NCBI GenBank assembly: GCA_046538105.1
Contig: JBKHJO010000001.1
Coordinates: forward strand, 88,242 to 152,241
Origin: JAWLEV01 sp046538105
GTDB lineage: Bacteria > Chloroflexota > Anaerolineae > UBA1429
Reading direction: 5' to 3'
Length of the DNA stretch: 64,000 nucleotides
Each line of letters opens with the position of its first letter. Position 1 is the first letter of the stretch. The notes below the pieces were generated by a model. That model had not been told where the DNA came from. It searched no databases and saw only the letters and a list, made by a program, of their open reading frames with translations. Below are positions 1-8,685 of this stretch, in pieces. A program made the position numbers and the translations under genes.

Positions 1-69
1 GATGTGACCGGCCTTGACTATGTGATGGATGCCTACAGGGCAGAGGCGGAGGAGATAATAAAGGGATAG
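1..69 (+). CDS. 3' end of an unidentified protein gene (partial)
   Basis: An open frame runs from the window edge through 22 sense codons to a TAG stop at 67-69. The visible tail is DVTGLDYVMDAYRAEAEEII followed by KG. It is an acidic, helical-looking C-terminus that I cannot assign to a family. A strong palindromic terminator follows 22 bases later, which supports a real gene end here. The upstream part lies outside the window, so the function is open. Confidence 0.55.
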   Translation, partial: DVTGLDYVMDAYRAEAEEIIKG

Positions 70-91
70 CGTCCCCTCTGTATGTAAGTGG

Positions 92-122
92 AGAGCCGCT
101 CTTGGCCAAGAGCGGCTCTTTT
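92..122 (+). terminator. Rho-independent terminator
   Basis: A perfect 28-base palindrome (14-bp arms, 92-105 and 106-119) ends in GGCTCT and runs into TTT. It lies between the plus-strand gene ending at 69 and the minus-strand gatB ending at 155, so it can serve both convergent genes. The T tract favours the plus strand. Confidence 0.75.
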
Positions 123-154
123 GACTGCACGATGGAGCGCCCATCCTCGGCGAT

Positions 155-1603
155 TCACGTATCTTTTCGAGTCTCCAATTGTTCGCGAAGGATCTGGCGT
201 ACGAGCTGCACATTGGCCTGGCCCTGGGTGGCCTGCATCACCTGGCCGATAAAGAAGCCAAACACCTCTTCTTTACCTTCCAGATATTGTTGTAACGGTC
301 CGGGATTCTCATCGAGTACATCTTCTACGATCGATTTCAGTTTCTCCTGATCGCTGATCTGAGTCAGACCCTCGCGCTCCACGATGGCCTCCGGCGGCTC
401 ACCGGTCTCAAACATCTCATCCAGGACGTCCTTGGCCACCGTGGCGTTGATGGCATCCTCGGCCAAGAGGTCCAGGAGTTCGGCCACGTGCTGAGGTTCG
501 ATGGCCAACTCGTCGATATCGACGGTATGCTCGTGCATCAGGCGGAATACCTCTCCCACAACCCAGTTCGCCACTGTCTGTGGTTCGACCTCCTCTTCCA
601 GTTCTAGGAGCACGGCCTCAAAGTAATTGGCCACTGCGCTATCCTCGACAAGCAGGGCGGCATCCTCGGATTTTATGTCATACTCTGCTACAAAGCGCTC
701 GCGCTTTTCGTCGGGCAGTTCGGGCAGGCGCTCGCGCATTTGCTCGACGAATTGGTCGTCGAGATCCAAGGGCGGAAGATCCGGTTCTGGAAAGTAGCGA
801 TAGTCCTCGGCGAACTCTTTTGAGCGCTGGAACACGGTGCGGTGCGCGGCCTCGTCCCATCCCATGGTCACCTGTTGCACTCGTTCGCCCTTTGTTAAAA
901 GTTCAGCCTGACGCTCTATTTCGTAGGCGATGGCCTGACGCACGGCGCGGAAGGAATTGAGATTTTTCACCTCCACTTTGGTGCCGAATTCTGTCGCTCC
1001 TGCGGGACGAATAGAGACGTTGGCCTCACAGCGCATGGCTCCCTCAGCCATATTTCCCGTGCTCACACCCAGGTAGCGCAAAATGGTGCGCAGTTTTGTG
1101 AGATAAGCGTGGGCCTGTTCGGCATTGGTCATGTCTGCCTCGGAGACGATCTCCATCAGGGGCACCCCGGCGCGGTTAAAGTCGATCAGGCTGCTGTCGT
1201 GCTCGTGAATCAACTTGGCCGTGTCCTCTTCCAGGTGTACACGGCGGATGCGTATGGTTTTGGTCTCCCCATTGGATGTGATATCCAGATGGCCGTCGAC
1301 GCAGAGGGGGAAATCGTACTGGGAGATCTGGTATCCTTTGGGCAGATCAGGATAGGGATAGTTCTTGCGATCGAATTTGCTGAATTCGGGAATGTGGCAG
1401 TGGAGAGCCAGGCCGGTCAGAATGGTGGCCTCGACGGCAGCCTGGTTAATGACTGGCAGCGCGCCGGGCATGCTGAGGCATACGGGACATACCCGTGTGT
1501 TAGGTGGGGCGGCAGCATAGTCAGCGGCGCAGCCACAGAACATCTTGGACTTGGTAAGTAACTGGGCATGAACCTCCATGCCGATTACCGTCTCGTATTC
1601 CAT
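155..1603 (-). CDS. gatB: Aspartyl/glutamyl-tRNA(Asn/Gln) amidotransferase subunit B
   Basis: GatB is the kinase-like subunit of GatCAB. It activates the misacylated Glu-tRNA(Gln) or Asp-tRNA(Asn) and receives ammonia from GatA, so it works in the cytoplasm on indirect aminoacylation. The protein (482 aa, normal length) opens with the family signature ETVIGMEVHAQL. It keeps the Cys pair FCGCA of the zinc-binding region and the YPYPDLPKGYQISQYD segment, and ends in a helical YqeY-like tail from about residue 330. The ATG is preceded by GGAAGAGG. gatA and gatC are not in the window. It is the last gene of a minus-strand run that otherwise encodes catabolic enzymes, 76 bases after a URO-D-fold gene, so it may have its own promoter. 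Confidence 0.97.
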   Translation of the reverse strand: MEYETVIGMEVHAQLLTKSKMFCGCAADYAAAPPNTRVCPVCLSMPGALPVINQAAVEATILTGLALHCHIPEFSKFDRKNYPYPDLPKGYQISQYDFPLCVDGHLDITSNGETKTIRIRRVHLEEDTAKLIHEHDSSLIDFNRAGVPLMEIVSEADMTNAEQAHAYLTKLRTILRYLGVSTGNMAEGAMRCEANVSIRPAGATEFGTKVEVKNLNSFRAVRQAIAYEIERQAELLTKGERVQQVTMGWDEAAHRTVFQRSKEFAEDYRYFPEPDLPPLDLDDQFVEQMRERLPELPDEKRERFVAEYDIKSEDAALLVEDSAVANYFEAVLLELEEEVEPQTVANWVVGEVFRLMHEHTVDIDELAIEPQHVAELLDLLAEDAINATVAKDVLDEMFETGEPPEAIVEREGLTQISDQEKLKSIVEDVLDENPGPLQQYLEGKEEVFGFFIGQVMQATQGQANVQLVRQILREQLETRKDT

Positions 1604-1679
1604 CCTCTTCCCTCTTTTTTTCTATCCCAATCGACTTTTCATCATAACGAACAGAACGATCTATTTCTTGATACCCGTG

Positions 1680-2765
1680 TCAATACTGGCCGTACTGATC
1701 CAGGGTCTCAAAGACTGCTGCCAGGTTCTCCCAGGGGATATCTGGTGTCACGCCGTTCCCCGGCGAGGCCATCCAGCCGCCTCCGGGCATGAGGCCCTCA
1801 CATTGCTCCCGAATCATACGCCGTACGTCGTCGGGGGTGCCGTGCTTGAGGTCGCGCTGGAGGCCGATGGTGCCCTCCATGGCGATGCGATCGCCAAAGC
1901 GTCGCTTGATATCATAGATATCCATGCTCTCGGCCTGTACCGTGATGAGGGAGGAGACCCCGATATCGATCAGGTCTGGTATGATGGGCACATAGTAGCC
2001 GTCGGAGTGATAGCGGAAATGGATGTCAGGGTCCACCTCCTTGATGGCCTCGATGACGGCGGCCATACGGGGCTTGAGCCACTCCCTCCACATGTCCGGT
2101 CCGAGTATCATGCTTTTCTGGCTGCCCACATCGTCGTTCATGGCGATCATGTCAACCCCCGCCTTGGCGAAACGGATTGCCTGGGCGATACGGATGTCGG
2201 TGATCCTGGTGAGGAGGGCGTCGGCGAATTCCTCATGGACATAAAAATCCTCAAATAATTTGACTTCCGAACGTAACGTCCAGGCGGTCTGAAAGATCCA
2301 CCCCAGGTGGGCGCTGACGGGATACCCCGCCTCCTGAAGTTTCCGGATCTCTCCTTCCAGGTGGTCGTGGCGCCACTCGCCCACATAGTCGGGAAAGGGA
2401 TAGTTCTCTATCTCTTCCACGGCGGAAAAGTCGCGCATGGGTGAGAGGGGGGCGGACAGGTGGTGAAGATGAGCCGGGCGCATGGCCACGCCCCATTCGG
2501 AATGGTAGGGATTGGACCACTCCAGGCTCCATTCCACATCCAGATCCTGGAAATATCGCCCAAAGCGCTCCTCCAGGTTAGGCAGGGGGTCGGGGCGCCG
2601 AAAGCCGACGCTGGCCAGGTCCCAATCCCAGTACGCCGCCGGATCCTCGTGGCCAGTTTGGGCACGGAATTCCTCAAGCACGTCCGGCGTGAGATTGGCA
2701 AAGCGGGGCACGCGGTCCGGCTCCTCGTGCTGCAGCGTGGTCAACACGCGCTCGCGATGATTCAT
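1680..2765 (-). CDS. URO-D-fold protein (uroporphyrinogen decarboxylase/corrinoid methyltransferase superfamily)
   Basis: A 361-aa protein opens MNHRERVLTTLQHEEPDRVP, the typical start of non-heme members of the uroporphyrinogen decarboxylase superfamily. The Arg-rich RQAGR motif of true HemE is absent. Where corrinoid methyltransferases carry His-x-Cys-Gly as zinc ligands, this protein has H-S-D-G (in HFRYHSDGYY), and near the C-terminus SPGNG replaces the third ligand. Classical zinc-thiolate methyl transfer is therefore doubtful. The ATG follows AAGGAG with 9-base spacing. It sits 31 bases downstream of the unknown 397-aa gene, suggesting one transcript with that gene, the AKR and the sulfatase-fold gene. 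Two further URO-D-fold paralogs lie at 53-56 kb. Substrate unknown. Confidence 0.85.
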   Translation of the reverse strand: MNHRERVLTTLQHEEPDRVPRFANLTPDVLEEFRAQTGHEDPAAYWDWDLASVGFRRPDPLPNLEERFGRYFQDLDVEWSLEWSNPYHSEWGVAMRPAHLHHLSAPLSPMRDFSAVEEIENYPFPDYVGEWRHDHLEGEIRKLQEAGYPVSAHLGWIFQTAWTLRSEVKLFEDFYVHEEFADALLTRITDIRIAQAIRFAKAGVDMIAMNDDVGSQKSMILGPDMWREWLKPRMAAVIEAIKEVDPDIHFRYHSDGYYVPIIPDLIDIGVSSLITVQAESMDIYDIKRRFGDRIAMEGTIGLQRDLKHGTPDDVRRMIREQCEGLMPGGGWMASPGNGVTPDIPWENLAAVFETLDQYGQY

Positions 2766-2796
2766 GTGTGATTTCTCCTTGCAAGCCCAAATAGGG

Positions 2797-3990
2797 TTAG
2801 TCCAGTTCTTCCGGTGGCCAGGGATCCAGCGTGGCGCCCGAGGGATGGGGTCCTATGGGACGGAAGGGTACCTTCTCTACAGGCGCGTATTCGATGGCCA
2901 GATGGGGCGTGTACAGTTTGACGTGGTCGCAATGGCGTGAGACCATGGCCGTGGCCAAAATGCCGGTGGTGAGCAGGGTGCGCTCCACGGGATAGGTGGG
3001 CTGGCCCGTCAGGAACATCTCCTCGACGTTCAGGCTCAGGTAGCTAAAGTGCGCGTGGGGCCCACCGCTTTGCAGGTGGAATTCGCAGGTCTCTATGGTG
3101 CCCTCGGCCCGACCGGCAAAGGCGAAACTGGTGCTGTATCCATTGAGCATGAGGACGGCGGCGCACAGTCCGTCCCGATAGGTCAGGAGAAAGGCTACGG
3201 GTTCCTCGACAAGTTCGGGGGCTTTTTTCCAGGGGCCCTCGGTTTCCTCGATAGCCCCGCCCGCCGCCTTGGCGAGGGCGGCATGTTGGGGATTTTTCTC
3301 CAGCCAGCGCCAAACATCGTTTCCCTCCAGGCATTGTACGCTCTCCACACCCGTCTCGCCTCCCTGTCGACGTTCCACCATGCACTGCAGTGTCTCCAGG
3401 GCATGGAAACCGTATGATTCTGTGGGCCCGTACCCTATGGCCACCGCCGCTTCCATGGGCGTCCCCAGGGGATATTCCAGATGCGGTTTCCTCCAGCAGA
3501 CGGGCAGGGAGGAGCCGGCCATAAAGGGGATATGCAGTTCGTCGGCGCGGGCGTACATCCATTTGGCGTCGTGCCAATTATAAGACAGGTGCTTGTCGCT
3601 GAAGACGGGCACACTCTCACCCGTAGAGCTGAGGGTGCCAGAAACCTGCTCGAAAAAGTGACGGCGGGGATAGAGTTTTTGCCCCTTCTCGTTCAACGGA
3701 TAATCGCCATGCTCGCCGACGATGAGCACGCTGTCCACGGCCAGATCCTCGCCACCCAGGGTCAAGGCGCTACGGATGCTGGGATAGATGGGCACGTCAA
3801 AGGCTTTTGCCGTCTCCACGCCCGTATCGGTCTCGTTGATCTGATCGAGATACATGGAGGCGATCTCCACACGGGGAGCATGGAGCCCCTCATCGGTCGG
3901 AAATCCACGCAGGAATTTTCCCACGATAACGTCGGCGTGGGAGCGAGGACGATATTCGGTCACGATGGCGGCTATTTTTTTCTCGGTCAA
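2797..3990 (-). CDS. Conserved protein of unknown function (397 aa)
   Basis: I do not recognise a named family. The N-terminus TEKKIAAIVTEYRPRSHADV followed by IVGKFLRG resembles proteins scattered in catabolic clusters of Planctomycetes and Chloroflexota, where the first third looks Rossmann-like (beta strand, then H-A-D-V helix). Later features are HFFEQV, FMAGSSLPV and a C-terminal segment rich in aromatic and His residues. I chose the TTG at 3988-3990 because AAAGGAGG stands 5 bases before it. An upstream in-frame start would add 12 residues with no ribosome site. No signal peptide or membrane helix is visible. It is co-oriented and closely spaced with an aldo/keto reductase upstream and a URO-D-fold gene downstream, so a role in the same catabolic route is likely. 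Confidence 0.7.
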   Translation of the reverse strand: MTEKKIAAIVTEYRPRSHADVIVGKFLRGFPTDEGLHAPRVEIASMYLDQINETDTGVETAKAFDVPIYPSIRSALTLGGEDLAVDSVLIVGEHGDYPLNEKGQKLYPRRHFFEQVSGTLSSTGESVPVFSDKHLSYNWHDAKWMYARADELHIPFMAGSSLPVCWRKPHLEYPLGTPMEAAVAIGYGPTESYGFHALETLQCMVERRQGGETGVESVQCLEGNDVWRWLEKNPQHAALAKAAGGAIEETEGPWKKAPELVEEPVAFLLTYRDGLCAAVLMLNGYSTSFAFAGRAEGTIETCEFHLQSGGPHAHFSYLSLNVEEMFLTGQPTYPVERTLLTTGILATAMVSRHCDHVKLYTPHLAIEYAPVEKVPFRPIGPHPSGATLDPWPPEELD

Positions 3991-4054
3991 GGTGTCCTCC
4001 TTTATGGTTCGCAGCATATACGGCAATCTGGCCTGGGATTATCGCCGGAGATGC

Positions 4055-4930
4055 TTAATCGACGAAACGGTGGTGCAGTGCCTCCAGATCGATTCTGGCA
4101 TCCAAGTCATCGGAGATGGCGTCGTTGATCTCTACAAAGCGGGGTTGGCGCATGCCGATGAGGGCCACATCCACATAGGGATCGGAGAGGACATAGTTGA
4201 GTAAGAGTTCTCCCACCTCCAACGGCGGTATCTCTGGAAAGCGATCGGCCATCAGCCGTTGGAAAACGCCGCTGGTCATGGGTCGCATGAGGACGATGCC
4301 CATCTCCTGTGCTTCCGCCTCGCGGATAATGCCCTCATCGTTCTCAAAATCGGAGGGGTGTTGATACATGAGATTGTAGCGCACCTGCATCACGTCAAAG
4401 GCGCCGGAGGCGATCAATCTCTCCACCCCGCCCGAGGGCCCTTCGCAGGTGAATCCCAGGAAGCGCACTTTTTTCTCCTCGCGCAGCGCCCGCAGCGCGT
4501 CCAGCCCTCTCTGATTGAGGATCTCGTCGGCTTCTCCCTTGTTGTGCCAGCCGCCGTGAAACTGGATCACGTCGATGACATCTGTTTGCAGACGGCGCAG
4601 GCTATCCTCCACGCTTTGGCGGATGGTTGTCGGCGACGACCAGCGGCCCTCTCCCCCGCTGATCTTGGTGGCCAGGATCACGTCGTCGCGGTGCCCCTTG
4701 AGGGCGTTGCCCACCATCTCCTCGCTGCGGCCGTCGCCATAGGCCGGTGCCGTATCGAAGTAGTTGTAACCCAGTTCCAGAGCCCGATGGATAGTTGCTG
4801 TCGTGGCCCGCTGTGCCTCACGGGAAAAGGGATCCCATTTCCCCATATAGTTGGGGATGCCGAACTGGGCCCCGCCTACTCCTACCTCGGATACTTTTAG
4901 GCCCGTTCTGCCAAGTGTTCGATATCGCAT
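4055..4930 (-). CDS. Aldo/keto reductase
   Basis: A 291-aa member of the aldo/keto reductase superfamily, which reduces aldehydes or ketones or oxidises sugars with NAD(P)H in a TIM barrel. The catalytic tetrad is visible: Asp and Tyr in YFDTAPAYGDGRSE, Lys in VILATKISGG and His in VIQFHGGWHN. The C-terminus has the late helices of the YghZ/YajO-like branch. The start ATG opens MRYRTLGRTGLKVSEVGVGG, the classic beginning. It lies 38 bases after the sulfatase-fold gene and 64 before the unknown 397-aa gene, so it is probably the second gene of a catabolic operon. The substrate cannot be inferred. Confidence 0.93.
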   Translation of the reverse strand: MRYRTLGRTGLKVSEVGVGGAQFGIPNYMGKWDPFSREAQRATTATIHRALELGYNYFDTAPAYGDGRSEEMVGNALKGHRDDVILATKISGGEGRWSSPTTIRQSVEDSLRRLQTDVIDVIQFHGGWHNKGEADEILNQRGLDALRALREEKKVRFLGFTCEGPSGGVERLIASGAFDVMQVRYNLMYQHPSDFENDEGIIREAEAQEMGIVLMRPMTSGVFQRLMADRFPEIPPLEVGELLLNYVLSDPYVDVALIGMRQPRFVEINDAISDDLDARIDLEALHHRFVD

Positions 4931-4968
4931 AGTATCTCCTGATATGTCACATGGAAAATCTTGACGTG

Positions 4969-6669
4969 CTAGATCACGGCCCCTCGCGGCGTGCCGGACA
5001 TGAGATCGGCCGTCCTATAGTACTGGGCGCGGGCCCTCACACAGGCGCGGGGATCCAGTTCATATAGTTCTTCAAGGGTCATGGTACGGATCTCCTGATC
5101 CTCGAAATCGTCGGTGACATAGGTTTCGGCCTGCTCTCTGTCTGGCGTGGCCAGCCATTTGCCCTCGTTATCCCGAAAGACGTAGAGGGTGCTGTCCTCG
5201 CGTATGGCGATCTCTCCCTCCGTACATCGCTTTGCCTCTCCATCCTTTCGGAAGGGAGCTATGCCCGCCTCCGGGGCCCCGTGTGCCTCCAGGAACTGGA
5301 TCAGGATGCTGTGCATCTGCTCTGCGATGTCCTGACGTTCGGCGATGAGGTTCTCGGTCTGTGTGGGATCTTCCTGCAGATCGTACAGCTCAGACAGCAT
5401 ATCGTAGGGGGCGCAGATGTAGCTCCATCGCTCGTTGGTCACCGTGCGGGCGCACACCTCGCTGCGGGCGCCGGCCATGCCGTCGAACTCTACGGAGGTA
5501 TCGGACACGCCCTCCATGGGCTCATAGATAAAGCGCCCCGAGATGGCGGCGTCGTGCACGCTATCCGTCTCTCCTTGAAGTAAAGGAAGGAGCGATTTGC
5601 CCTGTACCGTGTCGGGGATGTCCAGGCCAAAAACGTCGAGGATGGTGGGCATCACGTCGGGGGGCTGTACCAGGGCGGGAAGGCGCTCTCCTGCACCGAG
5701 GCCCTGAGGATGACGTATCATCATGCTCACGTGACAGGAGGGCTCGTAGAGGTTGCCCAGCAGATCACCCGGCTTGCCGAGGAGATCTTGCTCTCCCATG
5801 AGGTAGCCGTGATCTGAGAGGTGGATGATCAATGCCTCGTCATCCAGTCCCAGGGCGTGGATCTTGTTCAGAAGGTGGCCCACGTTGCGGTCCACCATGG
5901 TGACCTCGCCGGCATAGCGGGCGCGAATGTCGTTCAGTTCCGCCTCGGTGAGATAGTCTGTGCGGCCATATTGCGGGTAGATGATCTCCTGTCCCTCGTA
6001 GGAGGGATCGGCGTAGCGGGCATAATCATAGGGCGGGGGATCAAAGGGCTCGTGCGGGTCCCACGTGTCCACCCACAGGAAAAAATCCTCGTGGGTATAA
6101 TTGTCGTCCAGCCAGTCCATGGCGGCATGGATCGTCTTGGGAGCCATATAGTCTCGCTCATAGCGACGGGAGTATCTGTTGCGCAGGATGCGTCTCATCT
6201 TGGGCAGATCGCCGCGCATCTGGTGGGGCAGGCAGGGAAGTTCAATGGGATGGGGGGCCGTGATCCACTGATCGCCGTGTTGCCCCCGGACCCAGTCCCA
6301 GCCGTCGAATCCCCTGCGGAAGCCATAGCCGTCGCTTCCCATGGGTAGCGTATCGAAGAAGAGCTGGGTGACGATGCCAGCCTCTTCCAGTGCTTCCGCC
6401 AGGAGCACGTCGTCGGGGCGCAGGGGCTCCCATCCCGTCTCCATAAAGCCCCAGCGGCCGGTGAACAGGTCGCGCCGGTTGGGTACCGTGGGATAGGAGG
6501 CGATATAGCAGCGGTCAAAGAGGGCCGATTCGCCGGCCAGGTGGTCGAGATTTGGGGTCTCGATAAAGGGCTCCCCCTCGTGGCCGGGACGATCCCAGGG
6601 CGCCGGTACCCCATAGGCATTGACATGGTCACGCCGCAGACTGTCGTTCATGATGACGATGACTTTCAT
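4969..6669 (-). CDS. Sulfatase-fold hydrolase of the alkaline phosphatase superfamily, Thr at the nucleophile position
   Basis: A 566-aa protein beginning MKVIVIMNDSLRRDHVNAYG, as in arylsulfatase-A-like hydrolases, with the C-terminal metal site SDHGYLMGEQDLLGK. Aligned on the LxTGR anchor (LFTGR, 68-72), the catalytic motif reads T61-V-P-N-R65 instead of Cys/Ser-x-Pro-x-Arg. The residue that sulfatases convert to formylglycine is thus Thr, as in phosphodiesterases of the same superfamily. No signal peptide is present, so it is cytoplasmic. GAGGAGG precedes the ATG. It is the first gene of the minus-strand set with AKR, unknown protein and URO-D-fold protein. It may cleave a phosphodiester or phosphonate rather than a sulfate ester. 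Confidence 0.87.
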   Translation of the reverse strand: MKVIVIMNDSLRRDHVNAYGVPAPWDRPGHEGEPFIETPNLDHLAGESALFDRCYIASYPTVPNRRDLFTGRWGFMETGWEPLRPDDVLLAEALEEAGIVTQLFFDTLPMGSDGYGFRRGFDGWDWVRGQHGDQWITAPHPIELPCLPHQMRGDLPKMRRILRNRYSRRYERDYMAPKTIHAAMDWLDDNYTHEDFFLWVDTWDPHEPFDPPPYDYARYADPSYEGQEIIYPQYGRTDYLTEAELNDIRARYAGEVTMVDRNVGHLLNKIHALGLDDEALIIHLSDHGYLMGEQDLLGKPGDLLGNLYEPSCHVSMMIRHPQGLGAGERLPALVQPPDVMPTILDVFGLDIPDTVQGKSLLPLLQGETDSVHDAAISGRFIYEPMEGVSDTSVEFDGMAGARSEVCARTVTNERWSYICAPYDMLSELYDLQEDPTQTENLIAERQDIAEQMHSILIQFLEAHGAPEAGIAPFRKDGEAKRCTEGEIAIREDSTLYVFRDNEGKWLATPDREQAETYVTDDFEDQEIRTMTLEELYELDPRACVRARAQYYRTADLMSGTPRGAVI

Positions 6670-6781
6670 CTGTTTTGCCTCCTCTGGCAGGGGGTAAATC
6701 GCTACCTAGTGAACTCTGAGACAGGAGATGCTACGATTTCATCTTGCGCAGAGCGCTTACTTTGGCATGGTGATAATTCCT

Positions 6782-8683
6782 CTAGATGTCCAGATTCTCC
6801 ACCTCTGTGGCATGGGTTTGGATGAAGTTGCGGCGGGGGGCGACGGCGCTGCCCATGAGGCGGTTAAAGATCTGGTCGGTGAGGGCGGCGTCCTCCAGGG
6901 TCACCTGGATCAGTGTGCGTTCCTCGGGATCCATGGTCGTCTTCCACAACTGCTCGGGATTCATCTCCCCCAGGCCCTTGTAGCGCTGTGTGTCCACATT
7001 CTTGGCCTTCAAGTTGGCCAGCAGTTCCGCCCTCTCGTCCTCTGTATATGCATAGTGGGTATTGCGCGAGGTGGACACTTTGTAGAGGGGAGGCTGGGCC
7101 AGGAAAAGATGCCCGCTCGTGATGAGGGGCTCCATATAGCGATAGAAAAAGGTCAAGAGCAGGGTGATGATGTGGGCACCATCCACATCGGCGTCCGTCA
7201 TGATAATGACTTTGCCGTATCGCAGGTTATCCAGGTCGAACTGCTCGCCTATTCCCGTGCCCAAGGCCTGAATCAGGGCCTTGATCTCTCTATTTTTGAG
7301 GGCGCGGTCCATGCGTTTCTTTTCCACATTCAGGATTTTGCCTCGCAAGGGGAGAATAGCCTGGAAACGGCGGTCGCGGCACTGTTTGGCCGACCCACCC
7401 GCCGAATCGCCCTCCACGATAAAGAGCTCTGTGCGCTCGGCATTGCCCTCGGAACAGTCCGCCAGTTTTCCGGGCAGCGTGCTGGTCTCCAGTACGCTCT
7501 TGCGCATGACCAGGTCCCGCGCCTGGCGCGCCGCCATGCGGGCGCGGCGCGCGCGTTTGGCCTTGCGAATGATGGTGTTGGCGGCCCCCGAGTTGTTCTC
7601 CAACCAGGCGCCAAAGGCCTCACCAAAGATGCTTATCACCTGGCCGGTCATCTCGGCATTGCCCAACTTGGCTTTGGTCTGGCTCTCGAACTGGGGGTCC
7701 GTCATCTTGACGCTGACGATGGCCGTCAGGCCCTCTCTGACGTCGCGCCCCGAGAAATTCCCCTCTTTTTCTTTCAGCGCGTTGTTGCGGCGGGCATAGT
7801 CGTTCACCGTACGGGTGAGGGCGCTGCGAAAGCCGGTCAGATGGGTGCCCCCGTCCACGGTGTTGATGTTGTTGGCAAAGGCAAAGACCGATTCGGAGTA
7901 GGTGTCCGTATATTGTAGGGCCACCTCTACACTCGTTCCCTCGATCTCTCCCTCCACGTAAAAGGGGTCGTGTAGCGTATCGCGATCCCGATTCAGGTAG
8001 CGCGTAAAGGACTTGATGCCCCCCTCAAAATGGAAGCTGACCTCTCGTCCGTCGCGCTCGTCAAAGAGGTGGATGGTCATATTACGGGTGAGGAAAGCCA
8101 TTTCCCGGAAGCGCTGGCTCAGCGCGTCAAAATTGTAGTTGAGGGTGTTCATGATCTCTGTATCGGGCAAAAAGTGTGTATGGGTCCCGTGCCCCTCGGC
8201 TTTTCCGTAGTCAACGACCTCCGTGACGGGGCGGCCCCTCTCGTAGCGTTGGGAGTAGCGCCGGCCATCGTATTCCACCGTGACCTCCAGATATTCCGAA
8301 AGGGCATTGACGGCAGAGACGCCCACACCGTGCAGGCCACTGGCCACCTTGTATCCCCCACCGCCAAACTTGCCCCCCGCATGGAGGACGGTGTGTACCA
8401 CCTCCAGAGTGTTCCTGCCGGTGCTCTTTTCCTCCCCTACGGGGATACCCCGTCCGTTATCCTCCACGGTGACTGAGCCATCCTCGTGGATGGTGACCTC
8501 GATGCGGTCACAGCACTCGGCCAGGGCCTCGTCGATGGAATTGTCGACCACCTCGTATACCAGATGGTGTAGACCTCGTTTGTCGGTGCTGCCGATGTAC
8601 ATGCCGGGACGGCGCCTTACGGCCTCCAAACCCTCCAGGACTTCGATGTCTTTGGCAGTGTAGCTTTGCTGGAAATCGGACAT
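6782..8683 (-). CDS. gyrB: DNA gyrase subunit B
   Basis: The ATPase subunit of the type IIA topoisomerase that introduces negative supercoils. The 633-aa protein has the GHKL ATPase (VVDNSIDEALAE, then GRGIPVG and GLHGVGVSAVNAL), the transducer region, the TOPRIM domain (VEGDSAGGSAKQ with TDADVDGAHI) and the C-terminal QRYKGLGEMNPEQLW. Length is normal for the short, non-enterobacterial GyrB. Gyrase is favoured over ParE by overall pattern, though I cannot separate them with certainty by eye. The ATG lies only 2 bases after the TAG of the upstream membrane-protein gene, so the two are probably translationally coupled. Confidence 0.95.
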   Translation of the reverse strand: MSDFQQSYTAKDIEVLEGLEAVRRRPGMYIGSTDKRGLHHLVYEVVDNSIDEALAECCDRIEVTIHEDGSVTVEDNGRGIPVGEEKSTGRNTLEVVHTVLHAGGKFGGGGYKVASGLHGVGVSAVNALSEYLEVTVEYDGRRYSQRYERGRPVTEVVDYGKAEGHGTHTHFLPDTEIMNTLNYNFDALSQRFREMAFLTRNMTIHLFDERDGREVSFHFEGGIKSFTRYLNRDRDTLHDPFYVEGEIEGTSVEVALQYTDTYSESVFAFANNINTVDGGTHLTGFRSALTRTVNDYARRNNALKEKEGNFSGRDVREGLTAIVSVKMTDPQFESQTKAKLGNAEMTGQVISIFGEAFGAWLENNSGAANTIIRKAKRARRARMAARQARDLVMRKSVLETSTLPGKLADCSEGNAERTELFIVEGDSAGGSAKQCRDRRFQAILPLRGKILNVEKKRMDRALKNREIKALIQALGTGIGEQFDLDNLRYGKVIIMTDADVDGAHIITLLLTFFYRYMEPLITSGHLFLAQPPLYKVSTSRNTHYAYTEDERAELLANLKAKNVDTQRYKGLGEMNPEQLWKTTMDPEERTLIQVTLEDAALTDQIFNRLMGSAVAPRRNFIQTHATEVENLDI

Positions 8684-8685
8684 TG

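Noticed and set aside
1680..2765. True uroporphyrinogen decarboxylase (hemE)
   Set aside because: The family start MNHRERVLTTLQ and the missing RQAGR motif place it, and the other two paralogs, outside HemE. No other heme gene is in the window.
6728..7918. Open frame of 396 codons opposite gyrB
   Set aside because: gyrB motifs are unmistakable on the minus strand; the plus frame has no family pattern.
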